Source: JAZSMJ01 sp045535815 (GTDB lineage: Bacteria; Bacillota; Clostridia; Oscillospirales; CAG-272). From it: 64,000 bases of DNA. The notes beneath the pieces are model-generated. The model made no database searches and was not told the DNA's origin. It saw only the letters and a list, made by a program, of their open reading frames with translations. This document shows positions 6,954-15,230 of the stretch, one piece after another. Within the stretch, counting starts at the first letter, position 1. Every line of letters begins with the position of its first letter. The position numbers were made by a program, and so were the translations under genes. The stretch is taken from assembly GCA_045535815.1 (NCBI GenBank), contig JAZSMJ010000034.1, positions 1 to 64,000 of the forward strand, in the 5' to 3' direction.

Positions 6954-9900
6954 ATGAACTACAATCGTATAAATATTTCCGACGGCTGGCAGCTTGGCTG
7001 GTGTAAAGAGACCAAGCTCAACAAATGGGTGCAGAATTTCGGCGAATGGGAGATGAAAAACGGCTCTCTCAAGGGCTGGCGCTCCAATGCTAAGATCTAC
7101 GAAAATACGGCTCTTCCCGAAGAGTATATTTTTGACTGTGATTTTACTCTCGGAACCGATAATACCTGCATTTCGTTCTCTGTCGGCTTTTCCCTTATCA
7201 GACTTGCATATTTTGCAACCTTCCTCCGTGCAAACGGAACGGGTAACTCTGCATACTTCTTCTCCGATATGGGAGAGGGCAATATGCTCGAGGGCGTAGG
7301 CCCGGTGCTTGAGGTAGGCAAGGCTTATCACTTCAAGGCAGAGGTTAAGGGCGGAGAGGCTGAAATATTCATAGATAACGTTTCCGCAGGTAAGTTCTCT
7401 ATTGAAAGACCTCACGGAGACAGAGTGCTTCTCGCTATCCACAACGGTGAAGCTTATTTCAACAACTTCAAGATAGTATCTCTTGACGGTGAGACTCTCT
7501 TTGAGGACGATTTCTCTGAGGATTCTCTTATGAGAACCGTTCCGGTTGAGCTCGGCGAGCTTGACGTTCAGGAGTGGATCCCCGCAAAGATCCCCGGCTC
7601 TGTTCACAGAGCACTCCTCGAAGCAGGCAAGATAGAAGATCCCTACGTTGATTACAACGGACCCAAGCAGCTCTGGATCGACGATCAGAGATGGGTATAC
7701 AAGAAGACCTTTACAGTTCCCTCCGAGTGGAAGGGCAAGACTGTAAGACTTGACTTTAAGGGCGTTGACTATCACGGATATTTCTGGCTGAACGGTATTC
7801 AGCTCTGCTATCACGAGGGTATGCTCGGCGGTCCCGATATAGACATTACTCCTTACGTTGACTTTGAAGGCGAGAACGAGGTAGTCGTTTGCATTCTTCC
7901 TTGCCCCAATCCTCCCTCTCACAACGTAAGACCCTACATATTCGGCAGATGGCACTTCAATATGGACATTCTGCCCTGCGGTATCTGGAGAGGCGTTGAT
8001 CTCGTTTGCCAGGAAAACCTCATTCTCTCCGATCCCCACGTTATAACCAAGTCCATCTCCGAGGACGGAACTGCTCATCTCGAGCTTTCCGCAACCGTTG
8101 CATCCATTGCGGCATGGCCGTTTGAATGTAAGGTAAGATTCTCGGTAAGCTCTCCCGATCCCGAGGAAGCTCCCTACACCGCTGAGGTAATAACGGGCTT
8201 CTCTCAGGGCGCTATAAGAGCTAAGGTTGAAATAGATATCCCCAACGCTAAGCTTTGGTGGCCCAACGGTCTTGGCGATCAGCCTCTTTATAAGGTTGAC
8301 ATCACCGGAGATCTCAAGGACTTCACACGTGACAACAAGATAACAGGTCACGACGAGCTCCATTTCAACATCGGTGTTCGTACGCTCAAGATGAATCCCT
8401 CTCCCAACAAGAACGGTCAGTACAACTGGATATTCTGCGTAAACGGCAGAGAGTTCTTCGGCAAGGGCTCCAACTGGATGCCTACAGACCAGATGCTCGA
8501 TTTCACTCAGGAGAAATACGACAGACTTCTCGGTCTTGCTAAGGAAGCAAACATCAATATCCTTCGTCCTTGGGGCGCAGGTCTTATCGAAACAGACGAA
8601 TTCTACGAAACCTGTGACCGCCTCGGTATCTGCGTATGGCAGGAGACCCTTATGGCGAACAACAACTACGATAAGATCGACCGCAACGTTTGGAGAGAAA
8701 CTCTCATAAGCAACGTTATCAGAGTCAGAAACCATCCGTCACTCGTTATGTGGTGCGGCGGTAACGAATTTGACGCTGACAGCATTTACAACAAGGATGT
8801 TGTTGACGATATCGAAGCTATCGTTCGTGAATTCGATCCCGAAAAGGATTTCCACCGTGCATCTCCGTACGGCGGTGACAACCACTCCTATCAGGTAAAC
8901 TGGATGGAGGGTATGTACTATCCCCGTTACACAACGGATATGTCCGTAGCAGTAACAGAGTACTCGATGGCTTCTCCGCCTGTAATGGATACTCTTAAGG
9001 CTCTCATTCCCGAGGAAGAGTTCCAGATGTGGCCACCCAACCTTCCCGACGAGGTCGGCGGATGGAATATCGAAAACTGGGGCGACCGCAAGGTCGAGCG
9101 TAAGGAAAGCGGATTCTCCATGCACGACGCTCACCTTTCCTCCATCACAAGAATAATGTTCAATCCCATGTCTGACGTCGGAATACCGAAGAATTGGGAA
9201 GAATACGTAAGATATACGCAGACCGCTCACGGTATGCTTACACAGTTCGGTCAGGACTTCTGGAGATCCAGATGGCCTTACTGCACATGCTCTATGAGCT
9301 GGGTGTTCAACGTTGTATTCCCCTGCACCATGAGCTGGGCATACGTTGACGGACTTGGCGTTCCGAAGCGTTCATACTACTACAAGAAGCGTTCTCTTGA
9401 GCCCCTCCATATCTGTGCGGCTTATGACGATCTCTTTACAAGACCCGGCGAGAAGTTCTCTGCAAGAATTTCGGTTGTAAACGAAATGCTTGAAGAATAC
9501 CCGGATGCTAAGATAATCGTTAAGCTTTATGACAGCAACTTCGACGTTCTCAAGACGGAAGAAAAGAGCAGAACCGTCTATGCCGATATGGTTACCAAGT
9601 GCGGATACTTCGATTATGAGATCGCTGCGGACGCTAAGGAAGAGTGCCTCTTCCTCGTAACAGAGCTTTATGATAAGGACGGAAACCTCCTCTCCAGAAG
9701 CCAGTATTCGTTCAGAATAGGTCAGCCCTCAAGAAGAGCTCCCTATATCGCAAACGGTCCCTGGATAGCAGACGTCTCTAAGAATACTACAGAGCTTTCC
9801 GTTGAAGCAGTCAAGACAGGCGAGACCACCGAAAAGGGCGAGACAGTTGCTCAGGTTACTATAAAGAACTGCGGCAATAAGCCCGCATTCCAGGTCGGCA

Positions 9901-10058
9901 TAGAAGCTCCCGGTAACGAGTACTATATGAATTACTCGGATAACTTCTTCTGGATGGAAGCAGGCGAAACCAGAACTGTTACAGTTAAGATAGCAAACGA
10001 TAATAACAAGTTCTTCGTTAAGGCTTGGAACTCCGACGCTATCGACGTTGCGCTTTGA
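6954..10058 (+). CDS. Glycoside hydrolase family 2, beta-mannosidase-like, with inserted lectin-like domain
   Basis: 1034-aa retaining exo-glycosidase without signal peptide, so probably cytoplasmic, acting on imported oligosaccharides. The GH2 core runs from the sugar-binding domain (WIPAKIPGSVHRALLEAG, about residue 205 on) through an Ig-like domain to the TIM barrel (GKGSNWMPTD, LRPWGAG, then VMWCGGNEFD). The acid/base is E605 of NEF and the probable nucleophile E669 (VTEYSM). The PGSVH, NWMPTD and WGGN-type motifs resemble beta-mannosidases, but other GH2 activities cannot be excluded. Unusually, about 170 residues (roughly 25-195) forming a concanavalin A-like/DUF1080-like sandwich (EWEMKNGSLKGW through DDFSED) stand between the first GH2 strand (INISDGWQLGW) and WIPAKIPGSVH, as an insertion inside the GH2 sugar-binding domain. 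The AGAAAGGAAA ribosome site precedes the ATG. Confidence 0.9.
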   Translation: MNYNRINISDGWQLGWCKETKLNKWVQNFGEWEMKNGSLKGWRSNAKIYENTALPEEYIFDCDFTLGTDNTCISFSVGFSLIRLAYFATFLRANGTGNSAYFFSDMGEGNMLEGVGPVLEVGKAYHFKAEVKGGEAEIFIDNVSAGKFSIERPHGDRVLLAIHNGEAYFNNFKIVSLDGETLFEDDFSEDSLMRTVPVELGELDVQEWIPAKIPGSVHRALLEAGKIEDPYVDYNGPKQLWIDDQRWVYKKTFTVPSEWKGKTVRLDFKGVDYHGYFWLNGIQLCYHEGMLGGPDIDITPYVDFEGENEVVVCILPCPNPPSHNVRPYIFGRWHFNMDILPCGIWRGVDLVCQENLILSDPHVITKSISEDGTAHLELSATVASIAAWPFECKVRFSVSSPDPEEAPYTAEVITGFSQGAIRAKVEIDIPNAKLWWPNGLGDQPLYKVDITGDLKDFTRDNKITGHDELHFNIGVRTLKMNPSPNKNGQYNWIFCVNGREFFGKGSNWMPTDQMLDFTQEKYDRLLGLAKEANINILRPWGAGLIETDEFYETCDRLGICVWQETLMANNNYDKIDRNVWRETLISNVIRVRNHPSLVMWCGGNEFDADSIYNKDVVDDIEAIVREFDPEKDFHRASPYGGDNHSYQVNWMEGMYYPRYTTDMSVAVTEYSMASPPVMDTLKALIPEEEFQMWPPNLPDEVGGWNIENWGDRKVERKESGFSMHDAHLSSITRIMFNPMSDVGIPKNWEEYVRYTQTAHGMLTQFGQDFWRSRWPYCTCSMSWVFNVVFPCTMSWAYVDGLGVPKRSYYYKKRSLEPLHICAAYDDLFTRPGEKFSARISVVNEMLEEYPDAKIIVKLYDSNFDVLKTEEKSRTVYADMVTKCGYFDYEIAADAKEECLFLVTELYDKDGNLLSRSQYSFRIGQPSRRAPYIANGPWIADVSKNTTELSVEAVKTGETTEKGETVAQVTIKNCGNKPAFQVGIEAPGNEYYMNYSDNFFWMEAGETRTVTVKIANDNNKFFVKAWNSDAIDVAL

Positions 10059-10085
10059 TTTGATTTTTAGGATAGATATATACGG

Positions 10086-10271
10086 GGGGAGCCCTTTTTG
10101 TAAAAAGGGCTCCCCGCGTACCCCCCTCCCAAAAACTTTTGGGGCATTTTACTGGGTTAGTACTAACACAGTGCTACATAAAAAAACGGCAGTCATCGAC
10201 TGCCGTTTTGTGTTTATATTAAAAGTTTTTCCGGGGTGCAGGGGCGGATTTTTGCAAAAAGAGCCCCTGCG
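10086..10271. repeat. Dispersed palindromic element (copy 1) with terminator hairpins
   Basis: Three stem-loops in a row: GGGGAGCCCTTTTT/AAAAAGGGCTCCCC (10086-10115), ACGGCAGTC/GACTGCCGT with flanking A and T runs (10181-10209), and GCAGGGGC/GCCCCTGC (10238-10270). Between them are the phrases TCCCAAAAACTTTTGGGGC and GGTTAGTACTAACA. The same order of hairpin, ACTTT-type phrase, GGTTAG phrase and second hairpin is found in reverse orientation at 60100-60223. It can terminate both the GH2 gene and the convergent nrdR gene. Confidence 0.7.
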
Positions 10272-10280
10272 TGTTTCCTA

Positions 10281-10742
10281 TCAGCCTTTTGGCTTGTTAT
10301 GGCGGAGGCTTTTGAGGGCTTCCATAAAGGTTTCGATATCCTTGAACTCACGGTAAACCGAGGCGAATCTGACGTATGATACCTCGTCGAGACTGCGGAG
10401 CTTATCCATTACCATCTTACCTATCTCGCTTGACTTTATCTCTGCCTGCAGAGAGTTCTGCACCTCTGTTTCGATCTGATTTACGATATCGGTGAGCTGC
10501 TCTGTAGTGACGGGGCGCTTATAGCAGGATTTGACAAGTCCGCTCATTATCTTATTTCTGTCAAACACCTCGTGCTGACCGTCCTTCTTTACGACAACGG
10601 TAGGCACGGTGTCGATAATTTCGTAAGTAGTAAATCTTTTCTGGCATGAAAGACATTCTCGTCTTCTGCGTATGCTGCCCATTTCAGTGGGGCGTGAATC
10701 TATAACCTTACTGTCGGTAAAACCGCAAGCGGGACATTTCAT
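10281..10742 (-). CDS. nrdR: Transcriptional repressor NrdR
   Basis: 153-aa nucleotide-sensing repressor of ribonucleotide reductase genes. The N-terminus is a zinc ribbon (C3, C6, C30, C33; MKCPACGFTDSKVIDSR), with the conserved RRRREC strand; residues about 50-140 are the ATP-cone domain (VVVKKDGQHEVFDRNKI, then YVRFASVYREF). Length matches the family exactly. It is monocistronic and convergent with the GH2 gene, separated by a palindromic element. ATP/dATP binding to the cone controls DNA binding in studied members. No NrdR box could be confidently picked out in the window. Confidence 0.97.
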   Translation of the reverse strand: MKCPACGFTDSKVIDSRPTEMGSIRRRRECLSCQKRFTTYEIIDTVPTVVVKKDGQHEVFDRNKIMSGLVKSCYKRPVTTEQLTDIVNQIETEVQNSLQAEIKSSEIGKMVMDKLRSLDEVSYVRFASVYREFKDIETFMEALKSLRHNKPKG

Positions 10743-10865
10743 AGTATTTATCCACCTTTGAATATTAATTGTTATAATAATTATACCATAAGTTTAATCT
10801 TTTGTAAATAATAAAAAAATCGTATTTTTTTGCCCTTATTTAATAAAAACATTGCCAAAGTTCGC

Positions 10866-10894
10866 TTGACAAATATAATTGACTATTGTATAAT
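10866..10894 (+). promoter_or_regulatory. Consensus promoter of the CNNM/CorC gene
   Basis: TTGACA (10866-10871) and TATAAT (10889-10894), spacer 17 bp: a full sigma-A consensus. An in-frame TTG at 10886 lies inside it, which rules that codon out as a start. Confidence 0.88.
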
Positions 10895-10939
10895 GAGAGC
10901 AACGTACATTATTATGTATGTAAAAAGGGGGAATATTTT

Positions 10940-12316
10940 TTGCCTGACCATATATGGGGCCAGTTGCTTTTACAGGTCGTGCTTATAGCCGTAAATGCGT
11001 TTTTTGCAGCATCGGAGATCGCAGTTCTTTCTCTGAATGACAACAAGCTTAAAAAGCTTGCTGAGGATGGGGACAAGAAGGCTGAAAAGCTTCTTCGTAT
11101 GACTGAAAAACCCGAGGGCTTCTTATCGACCATACAGCTTGGTATCACTCTTGCCGGCTTTCTCGGAAGTGCGTTTGCTGCCGAACACTTTGCCGACAGG
11201 ATATGCAGTTGGCTCATAAATGATATCGGTTTCACAGCATTGCCTGCAAACGTTGTCAATACGCTTGCGGTCATTGTCATCACGCTTATACTCTCTTACT
11301 TTACGCTGGTGTTCGGAGAGCTCGTTCCCAAGCGTATCGCAATGAAGAAGCCCGAGGCGGTAGCTAACGCTACGGCGGGTATAATAAGAGGTATTTCTGT
11401 TGTGATGAAGCCTTTCGTTGCGCTTTTCTCGGCATCCACCAACGGTGTGCTCAGACTCTTCGGTATCAATCCCAAGGAAGAGAGCGAGCAGGTCACCGAG
11501 GAGGAGATCCGTATGATGGTTGACATCGGTGAGGAAAACGGCACTATCGATTCCGAAGAAAGAGATATGATAGAAAACGTTTTCGAGTTCAACAATATGT
11601 CAGCCGCTGATATTATGGTTCACAGAACCGAGATATCGGCTATCTGGACCGAGGACACGCAGGAGGAGATCCTTAGTGCAATAGAAGAAACGGGACTTTC
11701 GAGATTTCCCGTATACGAGGAGGATATAGACAACATCGTCGGAATCCTCAGCACGAGAAAGTATCTGCTCAATCTGCAGAGCAAGGATCCCAAGCCTTTC
11801 AAGGATATACTTTATACGCCCTATTTCGTTCCGAAAACGGTCAGAGCCGATGTGCTTTTCAGAGATATGCAGCAGAAAAAGATACATATGGCTATCGTCC
11901 TTGACGAATACGGCGGAACGTCGGGTCTTATAACGCTTGAGGACCTGCTTGAAGAGATAGTCGGAAATATCTACGATGAATTTGATCCTACCACAGAGCA
12001 GGATATCGTAAGCATAGGCGAAAATCTGTGGAAGGTAGCAGGCTCGACAGAGCTTGACGTCCTTTATGAAACGCTCGACATTGAACACGAGAGTGATGAC
12101 GAGGAGTTCGATACTCTGGGCGGACTTGTATTCAGTCAGCTTACCATGATCCCCGAGGATGGGGCTAAGGTAGAGGTCGAGACCGACCGTCTGCACATCA
12201 GCGTCGAAAAGATAGCCGACAGACGTGTCGAATCTGCCATCATATCGGTAAAAGAACCGCAGGTCGAGGAAGACGACGAGCAGAAGGATAAGAAAGAATC
12301 AAAAGATAAAGAATAA
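10940..12316 (+). CDS. CNNM/CorC-type hemolysin-family membrane transporter
   Basis: Integral membrane protein of the CNNM/CorC (HlyC) group, implicated in Mg2+ or other divalent cation export. From the chosen start it has 458 aa: a DUF21/CNNM transmembrane domain (about residues 1-180, with four hydrophobic segments and EGFLSTIQLGITLAGFLGSAFAA), two CBS domains (about 205-325, starting MVHRTEISAIW) and a C-terminal CorC_HlyC domain (about 340-420). The reading frame opens upstream of 10940, but that part overlaps the promoter's -10 box. The TTG at 10940 has a GGGGG ribosome site 8 bases away and begins PDHIWGQLLLQ, so I take it as the start. The tail is highly charged (EEDDEQKDKKES). No partner gene is adjacent. 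Confidence 0.92.
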   Translation: MPDHIWGQLLLQVVLIAVNAFFAASEIAVLSLNDNKLKKLAEDGDKKAEKLLRMTEKPEGFLSTIQLGITLAGFLGSAFAAEHFADRICSWLINDIGFTALPANVVNTLAVIVITLILSYFTLVFGELVPKRIAMKKPEAVANATAGIIRGISVVMKPFVALFSASTNGVLRLFGINPKEESEQVTEEEIRMMVDIGEENGTIDSEERDMIENVFEFNNMSAADIMVHRTEISAIWTEDTQEEILSAIEETGLSRFPVYEEDIDNIVGILSTRKYLLNLQSKDPKPFKDILYTPYFVPKTVRADVLFRDMQQKKIHMAIVLDEYGGTSGLITLEDLLEEIVGNIYDEFDPTTEQDIVSIGENLWKVAGSTELDVLYETLDIEHESDDEEFDTLGGLVFSQLTMIPEDGAKVEVETDRLHISVEKIADRRVESAIISVKEPQVEEDDEQKDKKESKDKE

Positions 12317-12323
12317 AATTTCA

Positions 12324-12351
12324 AACGAAGACCTTCGGGTCTTCGTTTTTT
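12324..12351 (+). terminator. Terminator after the CNNM/CorC gene
   Basis: Stem AACGAAGACC/GGTCTTCGTT followed by T6. Confidence 0.88.
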
Positions 12352-12519
12352 ATCAGCAAAATTTGATTTGTGTGTGATACTTATATTGACATTAAAACAT
12401 AAAAATGGTAAAATATATATGCAATATGATTATCTTGTTAAAAAACACAAGCCGTTTTATTGTGCACTTTAACAATATATACGAAACAACCGGTGTATTA
12501 AATAACGATTGAGGTAAAA

Positions 12520-12990
12520 ATGATTAATCAATACGATTTGTATGATATGACTTATGCATTTATATGTGTAAGAAATAATATAAATTATGAATTGAATTTT
12601 GAGATTATATCAAAAATAGAAAGCACTCTGAGAAGACAAGATGAGGGTGTAGAAGATAATCAGATCAGAAAAGCCGTTTCTGAGGTAAATGGGCTTGACC
12701 GTGACGTCTGGGATTATGTATATCATAAAAATACTTATGTAAATCAACGGTATTTGAGAAACCGTGAACTGTATGATCTTTTTGTAAAGCTGTGTGTGGC
12801 TTTTAAGAATGCGTTATACGATCATAACACGGATATGGCATATGATTTGATAGATTGCTTTCACTGTTTGCCGGATATTTTAGTAAATAATAATTTTGTT
12901 ATCCCTAAATCTTATTGGAAAACATACGTCATGCCTTTTAGAGATAAGTGGGACAAAAGCTTTTTGAAACACGAAGAGAATTTGTTATAA
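12520..12990 (+). CDS. Uncharacterised 156-aa soluble protein, accessory block
   Basis: I do not recognise this protein. It is rich in Asn, Asp, Tyr and charged residues, predicted helical, with no membrane segment or signal peptide. Two aromatic-rich stretches (RDVWDYVYHKNTYVNQRY and IPKSYWKTYVMPFRDKW) stand out. The codon use is much more AT-rich than in the housekeeping neighbours, which fits acquisition. A weak GAGGT ribosome site precedes the ATG. It is the first of four genes in the same direction between two terminators. Small acidic proteins in such blocks are sometimes immunity proteins, but nothing here shows that. Confidence 0.7.
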   Translation: MINQYDLYDMTYAFICVRNNINYELNFEIISKIESTLRRQDEGVEDNQIRKAVSEVNGLDRDVWDYVYHKNTYVNQRYLRNRELYDLFVKLCVAFKNALYDHNTDMAYDLIDCFHCLPDILVNNNFVIPKSYWKTYVMPFRDKWDKSFLKHEENLL

Positions 12991-13046
12991 GTTAAAGCCG
13001 TTCAATAGTATAACACTACAAGAGTTTTTATAGGGAGATAGTGTGC

Positions 13047-13475
13047 ATGTATCACTTTTTTGTAGAAGTGCTTCCGATGTGGACTTGTGTTGTCTGGATA
13101 TATATGCTTGGCAACTCCAATAAAATGCTTAAGCTTGGAAGAAGTAAAAACGGATATAAAAAATTAAAAAAGACTTTATCTATATGGGATTGGATATCAA
13201 AAAGAAAACATCTTAAGCTTACAAAAACGGCGATAACATTTCAATATTTTTTTATCATAAATACATACCTGTGGTATTTCTTGCTTATTACCTTTGTTTT
13301 TATTTTTGCTGTATCGAGATTTACGGGTAATTTTTACGAATTAATAAAACCGTATCTTTTATTAAAATGCTATTTGGTAGAAATTCCGCTTTTGATTATT
13401 GAGATAATGAATATAAGAAGACCGAAAAACGGCGTTGGGCTGGAATGGAAAATATTTATTGAAAACAATTTATAG
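13047..13475 (+). CDS. Uncharacterised membrane protein (142 aa)
   Basis: Unrecognised protein with an N-terminal hydrophobic segment (VEVLPMWTCVVWIYMLG), a basic middle (KKLKKTLSIWDWISKRKHLKLTK) and two further hydrophobic segments (FQYFFIINTYLWYFLLITFVFIFAV and a last one near 110-128). The topology suggests a cytoplasmic basic loop of about 40 residues. The ATG at 13047 is preferred over an upstream GTG at 13041, because the GGGAGA ribosome site is 8 bases before the ATG. The codon use is AT-rich, as in its neighbours. The next gene starts ten bases after its stop with an almost identical leader sequence. Confidence 0.7.
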   Translation: MYHFFVEVLPMWTCVVWIYMLGNSNKMLKLGRSKNGYKKLKKTLSIWDWISKRKHLKLTKTAITFQYFFIINTYLWYFLLITFVFIFAVSRFTGNFYELIKPYLLLKCYLVEIPLLIIEIMNIRRPKNGVGLEWKIFIENNL

Positions 13476-13842
13476 GGAGATATATATGAAGAAAAGCAAG
13501 CATGTATTGTCAATAGTAATTTCCGCCGTTTTATCCGTGATCGCTCTTCCCGGTGTTCTTTTTGGCGTTTTTGGCTGGACTTGGTTTACCTTTGGGGGCA
13601 GTTTGATTCATTTCCTCGTTTCAATGCTGTGCTCCGGAGTGTATGCGTTTATATTTATAACTGCATTTGTTTTGTTGATAAAAAAATACAAGCTCGGTAT
13701 TATACCAATGACTGCAGGTATTATAATAATAGCTTTTGCAGTTCTGTATTTGCCTATATTTACTATTGAGTCGTTTGCAAAGATGCTGAATATACCTATT
13801 GAAGTGTATTGAAAACAATATGTAGGGGGATCGATATGAAGA
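13460..13842 (+). repeat. Direct repeat of a ribosome-site module around the 108-aa membrane gene
   Basis: The stretch at 13458-13494 (TATTGAAAACAAT, then AGGGAGAT and ATATGAAGAA) recurs at 13809-13845 (TATTGAAAACAAT, AGGGGGAT, ATATGAAGAA), 351 bases later. The two copies bracket one gene exactly, so that gene plus its ribosome site is a movable unit. In the first copy the GAAAACAAT part also encodes the end of the previous gene; in the second it follows a stop codon. Confidence 0.65.
13486..13812 (+). CDS. Uncharacterised small membrane protein (108 aa)
   Basis: Almost wholly hydrophobic, with three predicted membrane helices (about residues 7-33, 38-64 and 70-94) joined by short loops; one loop is the basic KKYKLG. 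No family is recognisable. The start at 13486 has an AGGGAGA ribosome site; the frame is open further up but overlaps the end of the previous gene. The gene is bracketed by a repeated ribosome-site module, which suggests it was inserted or can be lost as a unit. Confidence 0.7.
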   Translation: MKKSKHVLSIVISAVLSVIALPGVLFGVFGWTWFTFGGSLIHFLVSMLCSGVYAFIFITAFVLLIKKYKLGIIPMTAGIIIIAFAVLYLPIFTIESFAKMLNIPIEVY

Positions 13843-14993
13843 AGGTTTTAGTATTATTGGCTGTAGTTGAATGCTTGGTTATAGTAATTCTATCTGTTGC
13901 ATTGTATAACGTTCTTTCCGAAAACGCTGTATTGACGGCACACGTTTGTCCCGAAATTGAAAATGAACAAGCCGAGCACACGAATGATGAGCACTTGAAT
14001 AACGGTCATCAGCTCGATGTTGAGTATAATGAACAAGCCGAGCACACGAATGATGAGAGCTTGAATGATAATCATCAGCTCGATGTTGAGTATAACGAAA
14101 AGAAATCAGTGGCCGTGAGCAATTCAGCATTAACCGCATTAAATGATGAATATGCAGGGCTCTGGCAGAAACAGGTTGAAAAATATTATCAAGCGTTGTT
14201 TGATTATTACAGCTCAACCGAAGGTCTTTATACTGACAAAGACGGTATTACGTATTATCCCGGCGTAAAAGACCATGCTTCAATGATGGAGGAAACAAAG
14301 GCATCTCAAGAAAATTGGCTTAAATATTATGAGAGCAGTATTAATTACTATAAGGATTTTCTGTATTCTGTATACGGCACCGGAAGCATAGTCCCCGTTA
14401 AGCTTTCGGACTACAGCCGTATTTTGTATCGGGCAAAGGCTATCGAGATGTGTGAGCTGTATTCAAGCATATCTTCGACGAGCGGTGAGACGGCAATGAG
14501 ATCGGTGGGCGACAATTACGAAATCGATCAGGTCTATACGGAAGACAGATTCTATTTTAGATGCCGAGTCTACAATAATAACAAAGAGCTTGTTTTTGAG
14601 GAATCAGAGCTTAGAACTTATCCTCAAATAGACAGGGTATACGATGATATAATTGATATTCATATAAATCGGGGGACCGGATTGGTTGAGCACCGTTATT
14701 ACAGTCTGTCACTCGATAAGCTTTCCGATGCTTACGTATACGTTTCGGCTTTTGACGGAGCAAGAATTGCCTATGTGGATGTTGCCGATAAAAGCAACCC
14801 GATGGGAAGCCGAGTCTTGACTGTAAAAGACGTATTTGACGGTAACGGGTATTACAAGAGCTTTGAGCTTGATTTTCATAATATCGATACTCCTGTTGTG
14901 AATGCAGAATTTATAAATGACAAATCTCAGCTAAAGGTTTCGTATTATTCAGCACCGGACGGAGATCTGAGAGAAACGGTATTGGATCTGTAG
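13836..14993 (+). CDS. Uncharacterised secreted or membrane-anchored protein with internal duplication
   Basis: 385-aa protein with an N-terminal hydrophobic segment (KVLVLLAVVECLVIVILSVALYNVL) serving as signal or anchor, so the rest is outside the membrane. Residues about 44-87 are two copies of a 22-residue acidic repeat (NEQAEHTNDE, then LDVEY), encoded by 66-bp tandem repeats at 13965-14030 and 14031-14096. A Tyr-rich helical section (LWQKQVEKYYQALFDYY) follows, then a beta-rich C-terminal domain. No known family is recognised. The start at 13836 has an AGGGGGA ribosome site. It ends the four-gene block, closed by a terminator at 15006. Confidence 0.75.
   Translation: MKKVLVLLAVVECLVIVILSVALYNVLSENAVLTAHVCPEIENEQAEHTNDEHLNNGHQLDVEYNEQAEHTNDESLNDNHQLDVEYNEKKSVAVSNSALTALNDEYAGLWQKQVEKYYQALFDYYSSTEGLYTDKDGITYYPGVKDHASMMEETKASQENWLKYYESSINYYKDFLYSVYGTGSIVPVKLSDYSRILYRAKAIEMCELYSSISSTSGETAMRSVGDNYEIDQVYTEDRFYFRCRVYNNNKELVFEESELRTYPQIDRVYDDIIDIHINRGTGLVEHRYYSLSLDKLSDAYVYVSAFDGARIAYVDVADKSNPMGSRVLTVKDVFDGNGYYKSFELDFHNIDTPVVNAEFINDKSQLKVSYYSAPDGDLRETVLDL
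13965..14096 (+). repeat. 66-bp tandem duplication inside a gene
   Basis: Two adjacent units of 66 bp, beginning GAACAAGCCGAGCACACGAA each time and differing at a few positions, keep the reading frame and encode a linker-like acidic repeat. Confidence 0.9.
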
Positions 14994-15005
14994 TTTTAAT
15001 AGAAT

Positions 15006-15027
15006 AAAACCGCGAAAGCGGTTTTTT
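15006..15027 (+). terminator. Terminator closing the accessory block
   Basis: Stem AAAACCGC/GCGGTTTT with GAAA loop and a T run. Confidence 0.88.
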
Positions 15028-15230
15028 CTTTTTTATGGTTTTACCTGAATATATGCATTTGCTCGGAGCAATAATAAATATACCGATCGAGATCACGGTG
15101 TAAGGGCAGTCACATACCGAAGAGATACGTAATAAAATAATAGTGCAAGGGCTTTTCGGTATAGCGTCCTTTATGCATTGATCAAAACTGCCGCCCGTGA
15201 AAGAAAAAATATGGAGTGTGAACAAATAAA

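Noticed and set aside
6822..8735. A 637-codon minus-strand frame opposite the GH2 gene
   Set aside because: The plus-strand frame has clear GH2 motifs and catalytic residues; the opposite translation has no coherent domain.
10048..10356. A 102-codon plus-strand frame between the GH2 gene and nrdR
   Set aside because: It consists of the palindromic repeat element and the end of nrdR read backwards.
10886..10939. An 18-codon N-terminal extension of the CNNM/CorC protein
   Set aside because: Its TTG start lies at the edge of the -10 box of a consensus promoter, so it cannot be on the transcript; the TTG at 10940 has a good ribosome site.
15028..15230. Short frames before the MazF gene as a possible antitoxin
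   Set aside because: The longest (23 and about 31 codons) lack a sensible start and ribosome site and do not resemble an EndoAI/MazE ribbon-helix-helix protein.
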